Shown piece after piece: positions 13,717 to 26,800 of a DNA stretch of 64,000 nt (position 1 is the stretch's first letter; each line of letters begins with the position of its first letter). Origin of the DNA: Taenia hydatigena (Eukaryota > Platyhelminthes > Cestoda > Cyclophyllidea > Taeniidae); the NCBI GenBank assembly GCA_036345935.2, contig JADWOT020001342.1, positions 227,001 to 291,000 of the forward strand, read 5' to 3'. The notes below the pieces were generated by a model. The model saw nothing but the letters and a program-made list of their open reading frames with translations, was not told the origin of the DNA and searched no databases. Made by a program: the position numbers and the translations under genes.

Positions 13717-15579
13717 GCTGTGTCCATGCAGAATCGATGCTGACCAAGCGCAAAATGCTTAACGTTCCCTTTAGGCGATTATTTATCGACTACTCTGTTT
13801 ATCCTTCAGAGTCAATGCTTATAATTGAGCGTGGGTGGATCCAAAGAGATCAGTTTATTCATTTTTACTAAGGCATTCTTGCGACAAGATCAAAGTGGGT
13901 TTGTCTTTGAGCTAATGCAAGTCAGATTTGGGTGCCTAGTTTATAGGCAACAAATTTGTGGCCTAAAGAATGGCTAATATTTTCATAATCAGCGGCATAG
14001 GCAACGCAAATGATAATTTGGGTAGAATCTAAGCCATCGTAATGGCTGAGCCTTCGCTAACAATTCTTTATTGCATGTTAACATAAATAAGTAATCCATA
14101 AAAGATCTTTGCCAAAAATACCGTGATGTCACTTCACTGTGCATCAGTCTGCTACAAATTGAAAATTAAATGTGCAAGCCGTGTAGAAGTAAGATTTCAT
14201 CCCTTCCAATGTCGTTCGCACGAAGATCTCTCATCTTCAATTAAGGTGAACTAAACTCTCGCAATACTGAAAATGGAAATTAATAGTCCAAATATTAATG
14301 CTTAACTCGATTGCCAGCAGGGGTTTTGAAAACGAATTGAAGTCTAGCAATGCGACAGTTCATCTCCTTCTTTCCGGGGTACCTCACTGCTCTGCCATTC
14401 GTCTCTCATTGTTAACCTTTTAAGCGCTTTAAGTTGACAGTAGCGTCATAACTTAGTTTCTACAATTTAGATAATCAAGGCAGCAGATTGCATGTGTCTG
14501 CAATTAGTCCTCCGGATAATTGGCTTTAGGCATGAACTTCTGGTCCCAGGCACGCATTTTTAGGTGATTAGTCCGTTTATGCGCTTACAGGTTGCGATCG
14601 TTACCACCCCTGGCTCATCCTTAGCACCATTGTAGAGGACGATGAAGTAGCATAGGAGTTGATCACACAGACACTTTCATCCAACGAGTGGTGATGAGAA
14701 CGGTGTGTGGAGGAGGCCAAAGCGCTAGGTGTGCCTAGGAAAAAGGAAGGAAGGGAAGGTATTTTCGCACCAAACGGTTCTCATTACCTTTGATGGTGAG
14801 TCGTTAGGCTTCTCCAAAGAACACACAGGAAACTTCGACGCCTTTTAAAACCTACTCGTATCCACCTGTATACGTATAATTTTAGCGATGCTAGCCTTTA
14901 TAATACCAAGCTGCACCATTTATGATGCATTTAAATGGTTCAGAGTTCGCTTACTTTTGGTCCGTCATCCGATGGGTGTCGATGACAGAGCCCAGAGTCC
15001 CCCATGCGCAGCATTCTATTTCAGTCTAATGCTTGCCTTACATTTCGTGTATTCACTGATCATCCAACTTTGTTCGTTTGCATTCACAATTCCCTCCGGT
15101 CCCCTACATTCGTTATTCATCATGGAACTTGTGCTTCAGCCGAATGGAACACTTGCATTCCCATAAAGCTATCAGATGAAAGCATTTCGTTCAGCCTCAC
15201 TCTTGATTAATGGGTAATTGCATCCACTAAAGCCACTTTTTCTGCACCAAGTCTTGCTAACCTGTCATTCATGCCTCACCTTTTGCTTTCTAAGTACTTT
15301 GAGTGGACGGTGATTCGTGTCACAAGTTCTGCGGGTTACTTCGCCAAGGTAACGGATTTCTTTCTTCTACTCTTTGTCCATTCGATCAGTTTTGATGGAT
15401 CTTCTGTAACCTTCGACAAATGATTTTTTATTTCCACCTCCATATTTCACTCACATTCTTCCTCTCTCCCTTCCTTTAAGTACTAGAGTACGCGTCAAAG
15501 AAATTCCAATTTGATTGCAAAATTTACTATTACTATTTTCTGGAATCACGTAATCAAAACATAACGATTTAAGGCCAGC
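13717..15579. other. Spacer between the two peptide-gene copies
   Basis: About 1.9 kb with no recognisable gene. The short open frame at 14888-15166 is hydrophobic and low in complexity with no family signature. Confidence 0.4.
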
Positions 15580-15585
15580 TTTATT
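15580..15585 (-). terminator. Polyadenylation signal of the secreted peptide gene
   Basis: AATAAA on the minus strand, about 190 bases after the stop codon of the 15773-16093 gene. A 3' UTR of that size is ordinary for a small metazoan gene. Confidence 0.5.
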
Positions 15586-15772
15586 AAAAGGAGTTCTTGG
15601 GAGGAGATACAGCCAATACAACTGCTCATTTAACTTACTACAACGGTAGGTGAAATGCTAAATTTTAGTGCTGCGGCTTTCCACAGTATTGCACGACAAT
15701 ATTATGGAGTAGAGCATATCCACACATCCATTCTGCAGGATAAATGACATATAATCAAGCGAGAACAAGTGA

Positions 15773-16093
15773 TCAATGACGAAGTCGAATCGGAAAGCAT
15801 CGATTCTTTTTGGATTCACGATCGTAGACACATTTGTATCTTACTGAAAGACGAAGAAACCCAGCTGGCATGAGGGCATTCTCGCTCATGTCATCTTCAC
15901 CGAGTTCATTGAACGTCTCCCTCTCAACCACGTCCTCGATTACGTCTTCACCCTCTGGGAGGTCTGACAAGTCGGAAAGGTCTGCCTCTAACCTCAGCGC
16001 AGCCTCGCCAATCGCCAGAGATGCGGAAAAGGCAGGGTGTGAAGTAAAGGCGAAGAGAAGAAACAGACAGACTAGAGTTTGCAATGAACGCAT
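15773..16093 (-). CDS. Small secreted two-cysteine peptide precursor, function unknown
   Basis: This intronless frame encodes 106 residues. Residues 1-24 form a clear signal peptide: Arg2, then the hydrophobic core LVCLFLLFAF, ending near AFSA. Residues 25-75 are strongly acidic (SDLSDLPEGED, GEDD). The last 30 residues are basic and hold the only two cysteines outside the leader, Cys88 and Cys99, ten residues apart, suggesting one disulphide loop. No KR or RR cleavage pair is present, so processing, if any, would be at single Arg residues or not at all. The start is supported by a TATA box 71 bases upstream and by conservation of the leader in the nearby decayed copy. The sequence AATACAG just before the ATG could instead be a splice or trans-splice acceptor. 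I do not recognise the family; a peptide hormone or a small excreted protein are both possible. Confidence 0.6.
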   Translation of the reverse strand: MRSLQTLVCLFLLFAFTSHPAFSASLAIGEAALRLEADLSDLSDLPEGEDVIEDVVERETFNELGEDDMSENALMPAGFLRLSVRYKCVYDRESKKNRCFPIRLRH

Positions 16094-16158
16094 ACTGTAT
16101 TAATGCAAAGCTGGTGCTGATTTTGTAGGGAATTCTTTGCATACCCTCTACGTGGTGC

Positions 16159-16164
16159 TTTATA
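16159..16164 (-). promoter_or_regulatory. TATA box of the secreted peptide gene
   Basis: TATAAA within GCCTATAAAGC on the minus strand, 71 bases before the ATG. Transcription starting ~30 bases downstream would leave a 5' UTR of about 40 bases. The aligned position in the decayed copy (around 13770) reads GCCTAAAGGG. Confidence 0.5.
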
Positions 16165-16169
16165 GGCAT

Positions 16170-19100
16170 CTCGATAGGTTTGTTTATCTTTCGATCTCAA
16201 TGTTTACTTTCGAACGGGGGCGAATGTACGGGATCAGTATACCCTCCCACCACTTGGCTAATCTTGCAATCAATTCATAACGCATTGCTATACAAACCAT
16301 GAAAACCTTATTAAAACGAGCCTAGATGGTACAACACGTTGCATTTTTAAAATTTCAGGTGAGGCATCCAGGGTAGTCACCAGAGCCCTTCTTGCAAAAT
16401 ATGGGGTGAATAAGGCAGTAGCGTGCGCCATCAAGCCTTTAATTGTGGCCGCATAAATTATGCTTGAGTCCTTGAAGACAGCGGTTGATAACCTTAACCT
16501 TATACACGGTTTGAGCCGTGTTTATCTCTTCACGTCATATAGAGCAAAATGAAGTTTTATTTCCACCCATACCAATTAGTGAATTGATGGAAGCTTTGCT
16601 AGCAGTCTGCGTAGGAAAGAACCTGAAAATTAATGTTTTAAAACTTTCGCCACTAAGTAGCTTGAGATGGTACACAGAATAATGCCGATTCGGACCCAAA
16701 ATATGTACTAAGATATAAAATGAAAGCCTCAGCCCAACCTGGATACCAGAAGTAATAATAGGAATTATGGTGAGGAATGTGTACAGTTTGGAGCGGATAC
16801 CAACGGAAATAGCTCAAGATGGATGGGTGTGCAGAAGGAAAACGCGAGCAGAAAATGCAGACATTATAACCCTAGTTGGAAGTCCTCTAGAAAAGTTGCT
16901 GCTGTTTGACGCGGGGCGACATGTAAGGCCACACAAACACAAGATTTCGAAAACGCTATTTTAAGTAGTGAAGTGTTTACCTAATGCAGAGGTGCACAGC
17001 TTCACGGTTCAATGAGCACAATCATTACTAATGCTTTGTGCCCTAGTGTACGCGCAAAAGATGACGCAATGAAAAAGTGTAGTGGAAAACAAGAATTTAT
17101 CCCGTGAGAGCCACAAACGTGCCAAAGATGCTGTCTTGTGTGTACGCGAACACTGCGTATACATGCATTGCTCATAGTTCTTGTTTTTATAAGAGCAAAT
17201 TTCTAAGGCTGTTCATGTGACAATTCAAGCATTTCGTTCATAAATTTTATTGGCGTTTGAGGAGATATCAAAACTCCATATCCGTGAGACCCGCCACAGA
17301 GCGGTGCTACTTCCTAACTCACAACGAATATGCTTGCCTCATGTCGTGGGCGGAATCGGTTCTAACAGTGTGCGATATCCGAGGCAACCTTCATGCACTT
17401 CTGCCTCGCCCACTCATGTAAAAGTGGTTTACGAAAGCTAAACGAACAATTGACTAATGATATAGATTTGAGACAGAAGGGGGCGGAGACTACGTTCGTA
17501 AACAGTTATCGCTAGCACTACAAAGATACAGCATGCGATCACATTCGGGTTTGGTCTGCCCTCTTCTCCTCCTTGCATTCGCCTCATTACGTCGCTGCTG
17601 CTGTAGTGCCGGATGGGAAGGCTGTGCGCCAATTAGAGGAGGGCCTCTTCGAGGTGTCTGACACCCTTAAGGGTGAGAAGGTGACCAATTGAATCAGGTT
17701 TACTATTGTACACTGATGAATTACTAAGACATTTATGTACACCTATGAATGACCCGGCTTGCTCTATGCAAGGGCGATTTCGTTTGATGAGTTAACTGCA
17801 AATTTTTATGAGTCAGTCTGCGTAGAAAGTTAAATAAAAGCAAAGGTGGATTGAAGAATTGTGCGCACTTCGGGTGCATTGTTCAGCAATAAACTTCGGC
17901 TCTATTTAGTAGCATGGATTTTCACTTATTTTATGCATGACTGTGTTGATGCCATTCTTTGGTTTGCTAATGGCACCCTTATAAAAACATTTTCCGCCTT
18001 TGCTGCGATCGAACACTGCCAAACCCAAAAGAATAGCGAAGAAGGACTGAGAAGAAGTGCTTCGTAAACAGAGATCGTACAAGCGAATCAATTTGTATGC
18101 ACTTCTGCGTTTGGCCACCATCACTGAATTAGCTTTTTAAAATCCTCGATTTAATTATTTCAAACTATATGCGCTCCCTAGTATTTTCAGTAATGCCCGC
18201 AAATACAGAAATCTCCAAACTGAATGCGATTATTATTGCCAAGATCTATATTTATTACAATCAAAAGCATGCACCCTCAAACCTATACGAATATATGTGG
18301 GATTGAGGAAGATAATAAAAGAATAAAAGCTAAAGGTTGGACGTAAAATGAGATAAACCTTAGAAGACTTGCAAGAACCAAGCCGTTCGCCATCTTATTG
18401 ACGCGCATAGGAATGAAGCAGCAGGACGTGTAACGGGTCACGTGGCATGCTGTTTTGTCCTGTCTGATGTCTAAAGGGAATTCGCATAGTGGTATATCGT
18501 TAGTTAGGACTGAACTACTTCGCGTCTCAAGGGTTTTGCCGATTAAGTGAGTGGGGTTGGCAACCTTTAAAGTCGTGATTCACACTGTAACTCCGCGAGA
18601 ACAAGCCTTATTCTTCACAAGATCACTTTGTTTAACCAAAAACATCTTTAATATTGTGGCATAAAACTTACTTTCCCTCATAAGCTCAGACTGCACAGGC
18701 GTGATGGCCCTGCAGTTTATGTATTTAAGGACACAATGGCGTCTGTCATTGTAAACACTCAGTACGCCAACATTCAGGGTCAGGCCGTGAGTAACCTTAG
18801 GAGCCTTTTGTTGGACACCCTTGTCTGGTCATGCGTGTAGATAAACTGTCGTGAGCGGAAGCACCCACAACCACTATTCTGTCCTACTATTGCAAAGTGA
18901 ATTCTTTTGCTATGGACTTCCTCTTTTAAAAGGACTCAACATCATAGCACACGTCTTATCACTAGTACTGCAGTTGACTGATCCATTCGGACAAAGTTTA
19001 GGTTAAATAAAACAGTTAACTTATTTGTTAAAGGAGCCTAAATGCTCCATAAACATTACTAATATAGTAAACTCTTTGTTTTGATGGCAGAAAGGCAGCC

Positions 19101-20455
19101 CGAGGGTTCTGCGATATACCGAGCAAATAAGAAGGTGCGCCAACAGGTCAGCTGAAAGATCCGACCATGTGCGGAATGGGATGATGAAGTGACGCGACAA
19201 AGTGACTGATATAAAATCAGGACTGATCTGATTTGATTAATTGTAGCCTAAATGTTCGCCACTCGAATCAAAACGAGAGCCGATCCACTTAATGTTTTAA
19301 TTGCTAACAACTTGTAGCAAAGTCCCCGTGCGTAAACACACATGCCCATACAGACTGACATGGGCATAAATGCAGATGCTTTTATTTGCCTAGATGTAAA
19401 TATAAGTGGAAAATTGCACCATAAAATTGAACAAAGCCTACTATATCGCTCACGAAACATGTGCACTTCTTATAAAGTGGCGGTCCTGAACATCGTAGAA
19501 CATAATACGCATTCGTGGTAAACCACTTTGGTAAAGAGTATGTCGTGTAATGCGAGATCTCGCAACAGAGCTTAAAGTGCTTACAGTGGTTCAAAAGTAG
19601 ACCCTTGGCAGCCTTGTAATTGGCCAAGCCTTTGAGCAACAGAACATTTGTCTGAGTTCATCGTACTTCGATTGCGTTGACTTTCATTGACTTTCAAATG
19701 ACAAGCCGCTTCTGAATTTAGTTTCCCCACCACGGGAAGAGAAACTGCTCGCCAATAAGGACTTTTGGACTATTAGGCACGATGAAAGGCAAACAACATC
19801 GTTTGCTTATTCTACAAAGCGTGGCTATGAAAAGAAGGAGTAATGAGCTGGCTTTTCTGAGTCTCGCTGACAGCTATCCACTCGTTATTCCTGCCCAGCA
19901 TTATTTGTCGTCAAGAACAGACAACAATTCGCAGGACGAATTCGGATACTTAGCTGATTGTTGCTACTTATTCCTAGGGCTAGTTAGGATTGTTGCTCCA
20001 CCGTCTTTGGGAAACATCGTGTTAAGACGATGCCATTCGCTGGCCAGACTTGCTGTCCTGTGGCAAAGGTCGGATTCGAGCATGCCTGTAGCCTATTCAT
20101 GTTTTTAAGGAATGCCATCCAAGGACCTTATCAAAGACGTTATTAGAGCCGCTTTCTGGTTAGTTTTGTTGCTCAATTTGTTGCGTGGAAATCATCCACC
20201 TTTATTTTGGAATCATCCCGGAGACATTTGTCGGATCCAAAACGCTGAGGTGCCCGCACATCATTGCTCACAATTTGAGTTAAAATTAATGATCATTCCG
20301 AATGGGCTGATTTGTGTCCAACTTGTGTAGAACAAATGGCGTCGTAAGCCAGATAAATGCAGCCTGTTGTCTTTGCATCGCTTCAAACTTAACTTATCGC
20401 CAACCGTTGCTTTATATATTTTAAGGCCACATGCTTTGCATATTAAAATTATCAC
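16170..20455. other. No recognisable gene
   Basis: Short open frames only, including a 108-codon frame at 19782-20108 (+) with no recognisable domain. No splice-consistent chain or RNA gene is visible. Confidence 0.4.
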
Positions 20456-23400
20456 TATTTTGATTATAAATGTGGATTTTATTCCGTGCAGTATTTAATG
20501 GAATTTCTGGCATAAAAAATTTAAGTTGAAAAAGGATGACGGTAACGTAGTCGTTATTTGCTTTAAGCTGAGTCAATGCGCACAATTTTTCAGTCTCACT
20601 ATCGAGTCAGATTAATCGACTTCGGGCCGATTGCAGAAGGCGACAACAGTGACTAAATCAATCTGGTAGCCATTTGCCGTGTTTGATGGACAGGAGCACT
20701 AGTCCTGTCTGTAGAAAGCGCTTTGTGTGGCTAATTTCACCACTAGATTGGCCTGAGAATATTGCAGCGATCCACTTCCCGACCCCATCATTAGCATTCT
20801 TGCCTGCCCAGATATGAGGTTTTGCCGGATTTGGGCTTTCAAATAAAGTGGATTCATTACATCCATCCTTAAATTGTCAAATCCTTCTCTTCAAAAGCAC
20901 GGAATCAGAAGTTGGTTGCTTTTCTGAACCTCTGGTTGTTAGAAGGCCGTGGATGATAGATATGTTATTGACACTTTTACTGGTCTTGGCTCGGCTTTAG
21001 CATCTAAGTGAGCCATTTGCTGCCTAAAGTGGTCTTTGATATAGATTGGAATAAGCGTTCTTGCATGCAGACAATTGAGGTTCTCGCCATCTTCTTAATT
21101 CGCATTTGCAAACTTTTTGCGATATAATCTATCAATGGGTAAAGGCCCGTCGATTTGTGCGCAACTCGGTCTTTCCACTTTTGTGATTAAACAATTTTAA
21201 TTCACTCTTGCGACCCCACCTCCTCTCACGCATTGGTGATCCTTGTCACATCACCTGACGAACATGGACCACGGACACCTACCTGCATGCGCATGGGTGC
21301 CAGCCGCATGAAAACCGCAAAAACACATTTCTTTAACTTCATGGCACGATGACGCATTGTGTACGCACACAGAGCCTATGTTTCCTTGTAGCGCGTTCTC
21401 CTTTAATCTCTACTTTCTGGCCTTCAGGTTCTTTGAAGAAAGGTTATTTCAGTTTTAGACATGCTTATCAACCCTAGTTGAAACATGTTACTCTTGGCGG
21501 CGTTTGTTTTGGTGCACTTGAGGCACACCGAACGGGAATTCTAAAGGCTCCGCAAAGTGCAGCATTACACGGCAGGAATGTTATTATAAGGCTACTTAGA
21601 TTATGCCAAAATATCTTTTGTGATTTCGAATCAAAACTATTATTAGACGGGGCTTAAGTCCGCATTGCTCGCTATGCATACGAGATTACTATATCTACGT
21701 GCAATAAATGGCAGACATTGTCAAAATTAGTGGCTGACCGATTTCTAACTCCGTTAGTCACTATGTCACAACTAAGCTGCGTCAGTCGCAACTACATTTT
21801 GCCGGATTATGACGCTATTTTTAGTTAATGCTGATATTTGCATGTATGTGCAGGCATGACATATGCACACATACCTAACCCACTATAGCTACCCACAACA
21901 GCGTCGCACCGTTGTTGCATGTGTTGTGTTTAATATTGCCCATGGTTCACCACTTGCTGACGCTTCTCATGTTTGCTTTCAAACGCTGCTTCCTTTACCT
22001 TCTGAGGCACAAAACACGAATGAGTAAGCATGCACATTATGACCATTAATTTCAATTCAAAGCCCAGCCACCAACTTTGACTATCAGTTTTGCTATTTTT
22101 TCGTTCATTGTTTCACCAATACTGACGGAAAGCTAGGTTTAGTCATGGAGAATAAGGAGGGAAACGACCGTTGATAATGTCCAAGTATTCTAATGATTCC
22201 GTTCATAATTTTCAGCTTGCCATCATGAGACCATACTGGATTAGCTCTCATAGTTGAGCATGGCTAAATGAAATGATGGGTGCCAGACTCACAATGCCAT
22301 CTCTCCATGGCTCTAGGCTAGTAGCAGCAGTTTAATCAAATTGACTTCCCCCAACATATTGATGAATCACTCAGAAAATTAAAGCGGATCTCTCAGACAA
22401 TTTCCTCGACAAAATTCGATGGCTTGCTAAAGGCTGCTATTTAATTTGACTTAATTGATCCTTTTTTATTTCCTTCCTCCACTTTTCCTGTCTTACCCGT
22501 CTAACGCACATCTCGGCACCCACTACTTTCGAGTGCGACTTTTTTGTACACAGCAATTACCTCCAAAGTACCCCTCCCATCTTCCTCATTCTCAATCATT
22601 ATAGCAGCACAAAAGTTGAGCAAGCACCTTCACGTACATCAAGTGGCCAAAATGCATGCAAATAAAGCAGTTTCAGTTCTTTGTTCATGCAGTGATTACA
22701 AAGTATATCTTTAATGTCGATTTTAGCAACAGTCAACTGGATTAGAGCTCAAAGAAAATTTCTGTGAATTTTGCGCAGTTTTATTAGCCAATGGGGGTTC
22801 GCATGTGGCATATGTTGCTGTGCTACCCAAATGCAGGCCCAAATAAATGACAGCTTCTACAATATCCCGCTCATGTCTTGGTAGTCATGTTATTTTGACA
22901 ACTACATCCGCATTATCTACGGCGTATTCATCCTAATTCATAAAATTTCGTGCATTTACCCCGGTCTCCTAATAATTGCTAAAATCCTACTCTCACGTGT
23001 AACAAGGAGCAAGATAAAGACAAGAGCACATCCCACAATTTTGCATGTATCCCTTGGGCATACTTTTAAATAGCTTGGCTTTAGAGCCTAAAATCTAGGC
23101 GAGCAGTTGCATAATTAATGCATTTTATGTAAGGGTTTAATTTCGTTAAGTACCTGATGGTGTTTCATTACATACTTAATTGAATGTCACGCAATATTAC
23201 TGTCATTGTCTAAATCACCCATGCTACCGATGCGACTCCTCGCAATGCGACGCAAAGTTTGCTTTACATTGGCAAAGAATTTGCTTAGCTAATTTTGCAC
23301 AGACCATCACACATTGGGACTTCTACGACTTGCGTCCGCAGTCCCTGCTCAACTAATCTTTTACCTTGCTTAATCATCAGCTTTTAGCGAAAAAATAATT

Positions 23401-23600
23401 AATGGGTCACATAACCTACATATTTTTCATTTCATTCAAGTAATCTGCGCCATATATTTGTAAAGCAGAAGAGGCCAAGTCTGCAATAGACAGTCACTGT
23501 GAATTACGCCTGTTCAAGCGTTGCTTTTCATGTGGTATATTTTGGAAAGCAATCCATGCGGTAGAGGCGTATTTTTGAATCCTCCATTGTTTGAACCGAT
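20456..23600. other. Second 3.1 kb open-reading-frame desert
   Basis: Neither strand has an open frame of 60 codons. The sequence is AT-rich without an obvious tandem unit. It is probably intergenic DNA. Confidence 0.5.
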
Positions 23601-23715
23601 TCATTGTAAGTAAGGCATGCATTCAAGAGAGCCTGGGTGGGACGCCAAAACTATAATTGAGGGACAGGGCACACACTGGATTCGATAGGGGATTAGCAGC
23701 CGCAAACTCACAAAT

Positions 23716-23851
23716 ATGTGCCTCGCCAAAATGGGTGAGAAAAGAATAAAATGCTTAAAAATTGAACATAACACAGAAGGCACACATTGTGATCCCAGAC
23801 TATTTTTGTGGTTTAAAGGAAAGGATTGTATTGCTTTTGACATCGATGAAG
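23716..23851 (+). CDS. Possible exon ending at a strong donor site
   Basis: From ATG at 23716 the frame runs 45 codons to a textbook donor (GATGAAG then GTAAGAAG). The composition is protein-like, with stretches such as RLFLWFKGKDCIAFDIDE. An acceptor-like ATTAG lies just upstream near 23698, so it could be a first or an internal exon. No domain is recognised and no partner exon was found. A chance match is possible. Confidence 0.28.
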
Positions 23852-26800
23852 GTAAGAAGCAAAACAACAAGAAGGTTGTTTTGAGTGCTCTCACACTTTC
23901 GATGACATAAGAGCAAACCAAAGGATCATTGATACATCGAGCTCATGGAACAACGCACCTTGAGGATCATTGAAGTACATTAAGCGTTTGTTAAACGAGA
24001 TAATTCAATTGTGCTATGGTTCGCGTAATTTGGCCACGTGATACGCAAAATTATCAGCATTTCGATTAAAACAATAGCTTATCTATTAATAACCTAACTC
24101 GAAATGCATATCCATAAACATCCGTACCTATGCACAAAAACACATCTACGCACGTATGCGCTCATGTAAAATGAATGCATGCTCGCATGAAAAGGTAACA
24201 TAAAGGTGAACGACGCCTACAGTTATGATCTAAAAGCACTTGTGTGAGCTATAAGGTAGCTCTTTTGAATGGCGCAATATACGCTGTGCATCTGAAGACA
24301 TCCCTTTTATTGGAGTGGAAGGCGCGTTGGGTAAGATACTGAAACAGAGCTCATGGCAAATTGAATCCGTTCTCAAACTTTCATGCGCTTAAAACGCAAG
24401 CAAGCAGTAGTAGCTTGACTGGCCGAAACTAGGAGCTATGCAGGCATGTAGCTGATGTTCACTAGTCTTCTCTTGCTTATTTAGTGTGTCCTCTAGGTGA
24501 TGAGCCATTATTTGAGTTTGGGTTTCCTCGCAAACGATTAAAAATTATTTGTCAAAGTCATTTTAATGGGTTATTTCATAAAGACTATGTTTGCAGGCTC
24601 GAACCAATGTCTCATCACTTTTGCTAGCGAGAAGAAGCGTTTTGCCAAGTTACGGAGCATGAGCATTAGACGAAAAGCAGTGAGCCGCGGTTTCAAGTAA
24701 TCGAAATTAGTGTTTATATAGGATGCCATTGGTCATCCTGATTGCTCCGTACTCGTTATTTTGTCCTGGCATTGTGTTGTGTCAAGAACAGTCGCGACAT
24801 ATTGCACGCGGATTTTGAGTCCTTCACTAATTACGGCCATTATTCCCAAATGCCAATTGAACAGATATGATTTGATGTTAGTTTGAAGATTTCATTGACT
24901 CAAAAACACTTTTCCTTTTTTACTCTCCTATACTCCGGTTGGTTTGGAAGAGATTTGCCAGGCTGAACTTGCCTACTGGTAGCCAGATGCAAATTCCACA
25001 TGTCATAGATTATGAATAATGGAATTAGATACTTAGATTCACCGCTAGGAGTACTTTCTAGGTATATGGACCACTTCTGAGTTAATGAAATGCCTTTGAG
25101 AATAATGAGGCTTGTTTGCCTAGAGGTGAGTTTTGTCACAAGGCATTTGGTAGTGCCCAGCTGATCCATTCATTTGACGATGCCTAGAAGATATGAACTT
25201 TTAAAACAACTTTAACATGGTAGCCCAAATTGTAATTTTGGCATGTGATGTCTAGAACGGCAGCCGAAAAAGAGATATGTCGATGAGATAACCATAAATT
25301 TGACGCCTAATTGATTCTTATCCCAATCCCTTTTTCATATTCTTGCCCTCAGATGCTTGATATCACCCAGTCACTCCTCATGAATGGCATATCAGGGAAA
25401 AATGAGGTCTAATAGTCATGTGAGTTTTGCTACCTCATTGTGGTAAAGCTAGTGGAGGTTATTGCCTGTAGCTTAGGCGTCGACAGTAGAGGCCATTAGT
25501 TTGGGATGTACCCCATCTTGCCTTTCAAAGTGGCAATTTTGACACTTGATTAAATGTTCAATGTCTAAGCTGGCCTTTAAATTGTAAATTGTTTGACTTG
25601 GTCTGCAATGAATTCTTAAAAATTTTATATAGTCATTTTGCATGGAGTATCTCGTGGATTGCAAACAACATTATTCGTTGAGCAAGATTCGTAGATTTTT
25701 AGTGATGATTATATTAAGTTCTTAACTCATTACTTTAGAAGGTTACTCTAGTAAGGCAAAAGCATTCAGTACGCATAGGCTGCAGGTGCAAATCGCAAAA
25801 GCTTTTACATGAAGTAGTCTGTCTTTTGGACTATAATCAGTTGTTGTTGGATGGATACGATATGGCAAGCATTGTGTTGAATTGCACTGCATCACATCCC
25901 ACCAGAAGTTTAGTTAATCCAGGCCCTACCACAATAATAAAGCATATTAAATTATTGAGCGTGTAATTTCTAAGCTACTGTGGATTTCATTAAGTTTTGG
26001 TTGCGTTCTAGAGTTCGCCAACGAGCTGCCTTCACATAGGATCTTTATTGACACCATACTCTTTCTGCTTTGACAGACATCACCACCTTTTGAGAGCGCC
26101 AATTTTCAGAGAGTGACCAGTTCATATGCCACGTCAAACACTTGTTTGCACAATGGGTAATTGTCATGAGCCATAAAGCTCAATCTCTGAGCCTAATGCT
26201 TCCTTGCATTACGAGACTGGAACAGCACCATAAGCAAAAAGAATAGGGGACTAGAATCAAGGCTACACATCATTTCACTAATATACATTGAAGTTGCTTA
26301 TACTGTAGACATTAACATCTAAACCAGTTCATTAATGGACACTTTAAGGGAAGAGGGCAGAGATGGAGACTTCGTGTCTGCATTTTGATGAAGTGCACAC
26401 GTAAGTGGAGCATATTCAAAAAGCCATTCCGTGCCATGCTAACGTAGTCATGAATTTGTTTAAAACGTGCATATTGTGTTGGTTTTAACGACCGTATGAG
26501 AGGTGTCAGATTGGGCCGCTTTACTGATTCGCCCACCACACCTCTTGGAGGCTTCCATTCCTGCACACACACACACACGCACACTAAACATGTACTTTTA
26601 TCAAAGAAAATTAATGTGGTGGTAGAATTCCCTTCACACTGCATCATCAGACGGCGCTTATAGCCAGGTCTCTCGCTCAGAGCATCAATTAATCATTTGT
26701 CATTTTCACGCTAATCTTGTTTTGAATGTGCTGTTTTGTGGCAGCACTTACTTAGCATTGATTACAAAGCTACTCCATCCCTTAATTGGTGAGCCAACGA

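Noticed and set aside
13376..13762. 128-codon plus-strand frame
   Set aside because: Antisense to the decayed peptide-gene copy. The minus-strand reading aligns with the intact paralogue; this one has no support.
15834..16103. 89-codon plus-strand frame
   Set aside because: Antisense to the secreted peptide gene, which has the leader, promoter and paralogue support.
25473..25664. Minus-strand frame containing FLRIHCRPSQTIYNL, considered as the missing C-terminal cyclase exon
   Set aside because: It recalls the cyclase C-terminal R-I-H-C-S-x-S-T segment, but the preceding R-Y-C-L-F-G-D and V-N-T-A-S-R-M-E parts are absent and the rest does not align. Probably chance or an unrelated element.
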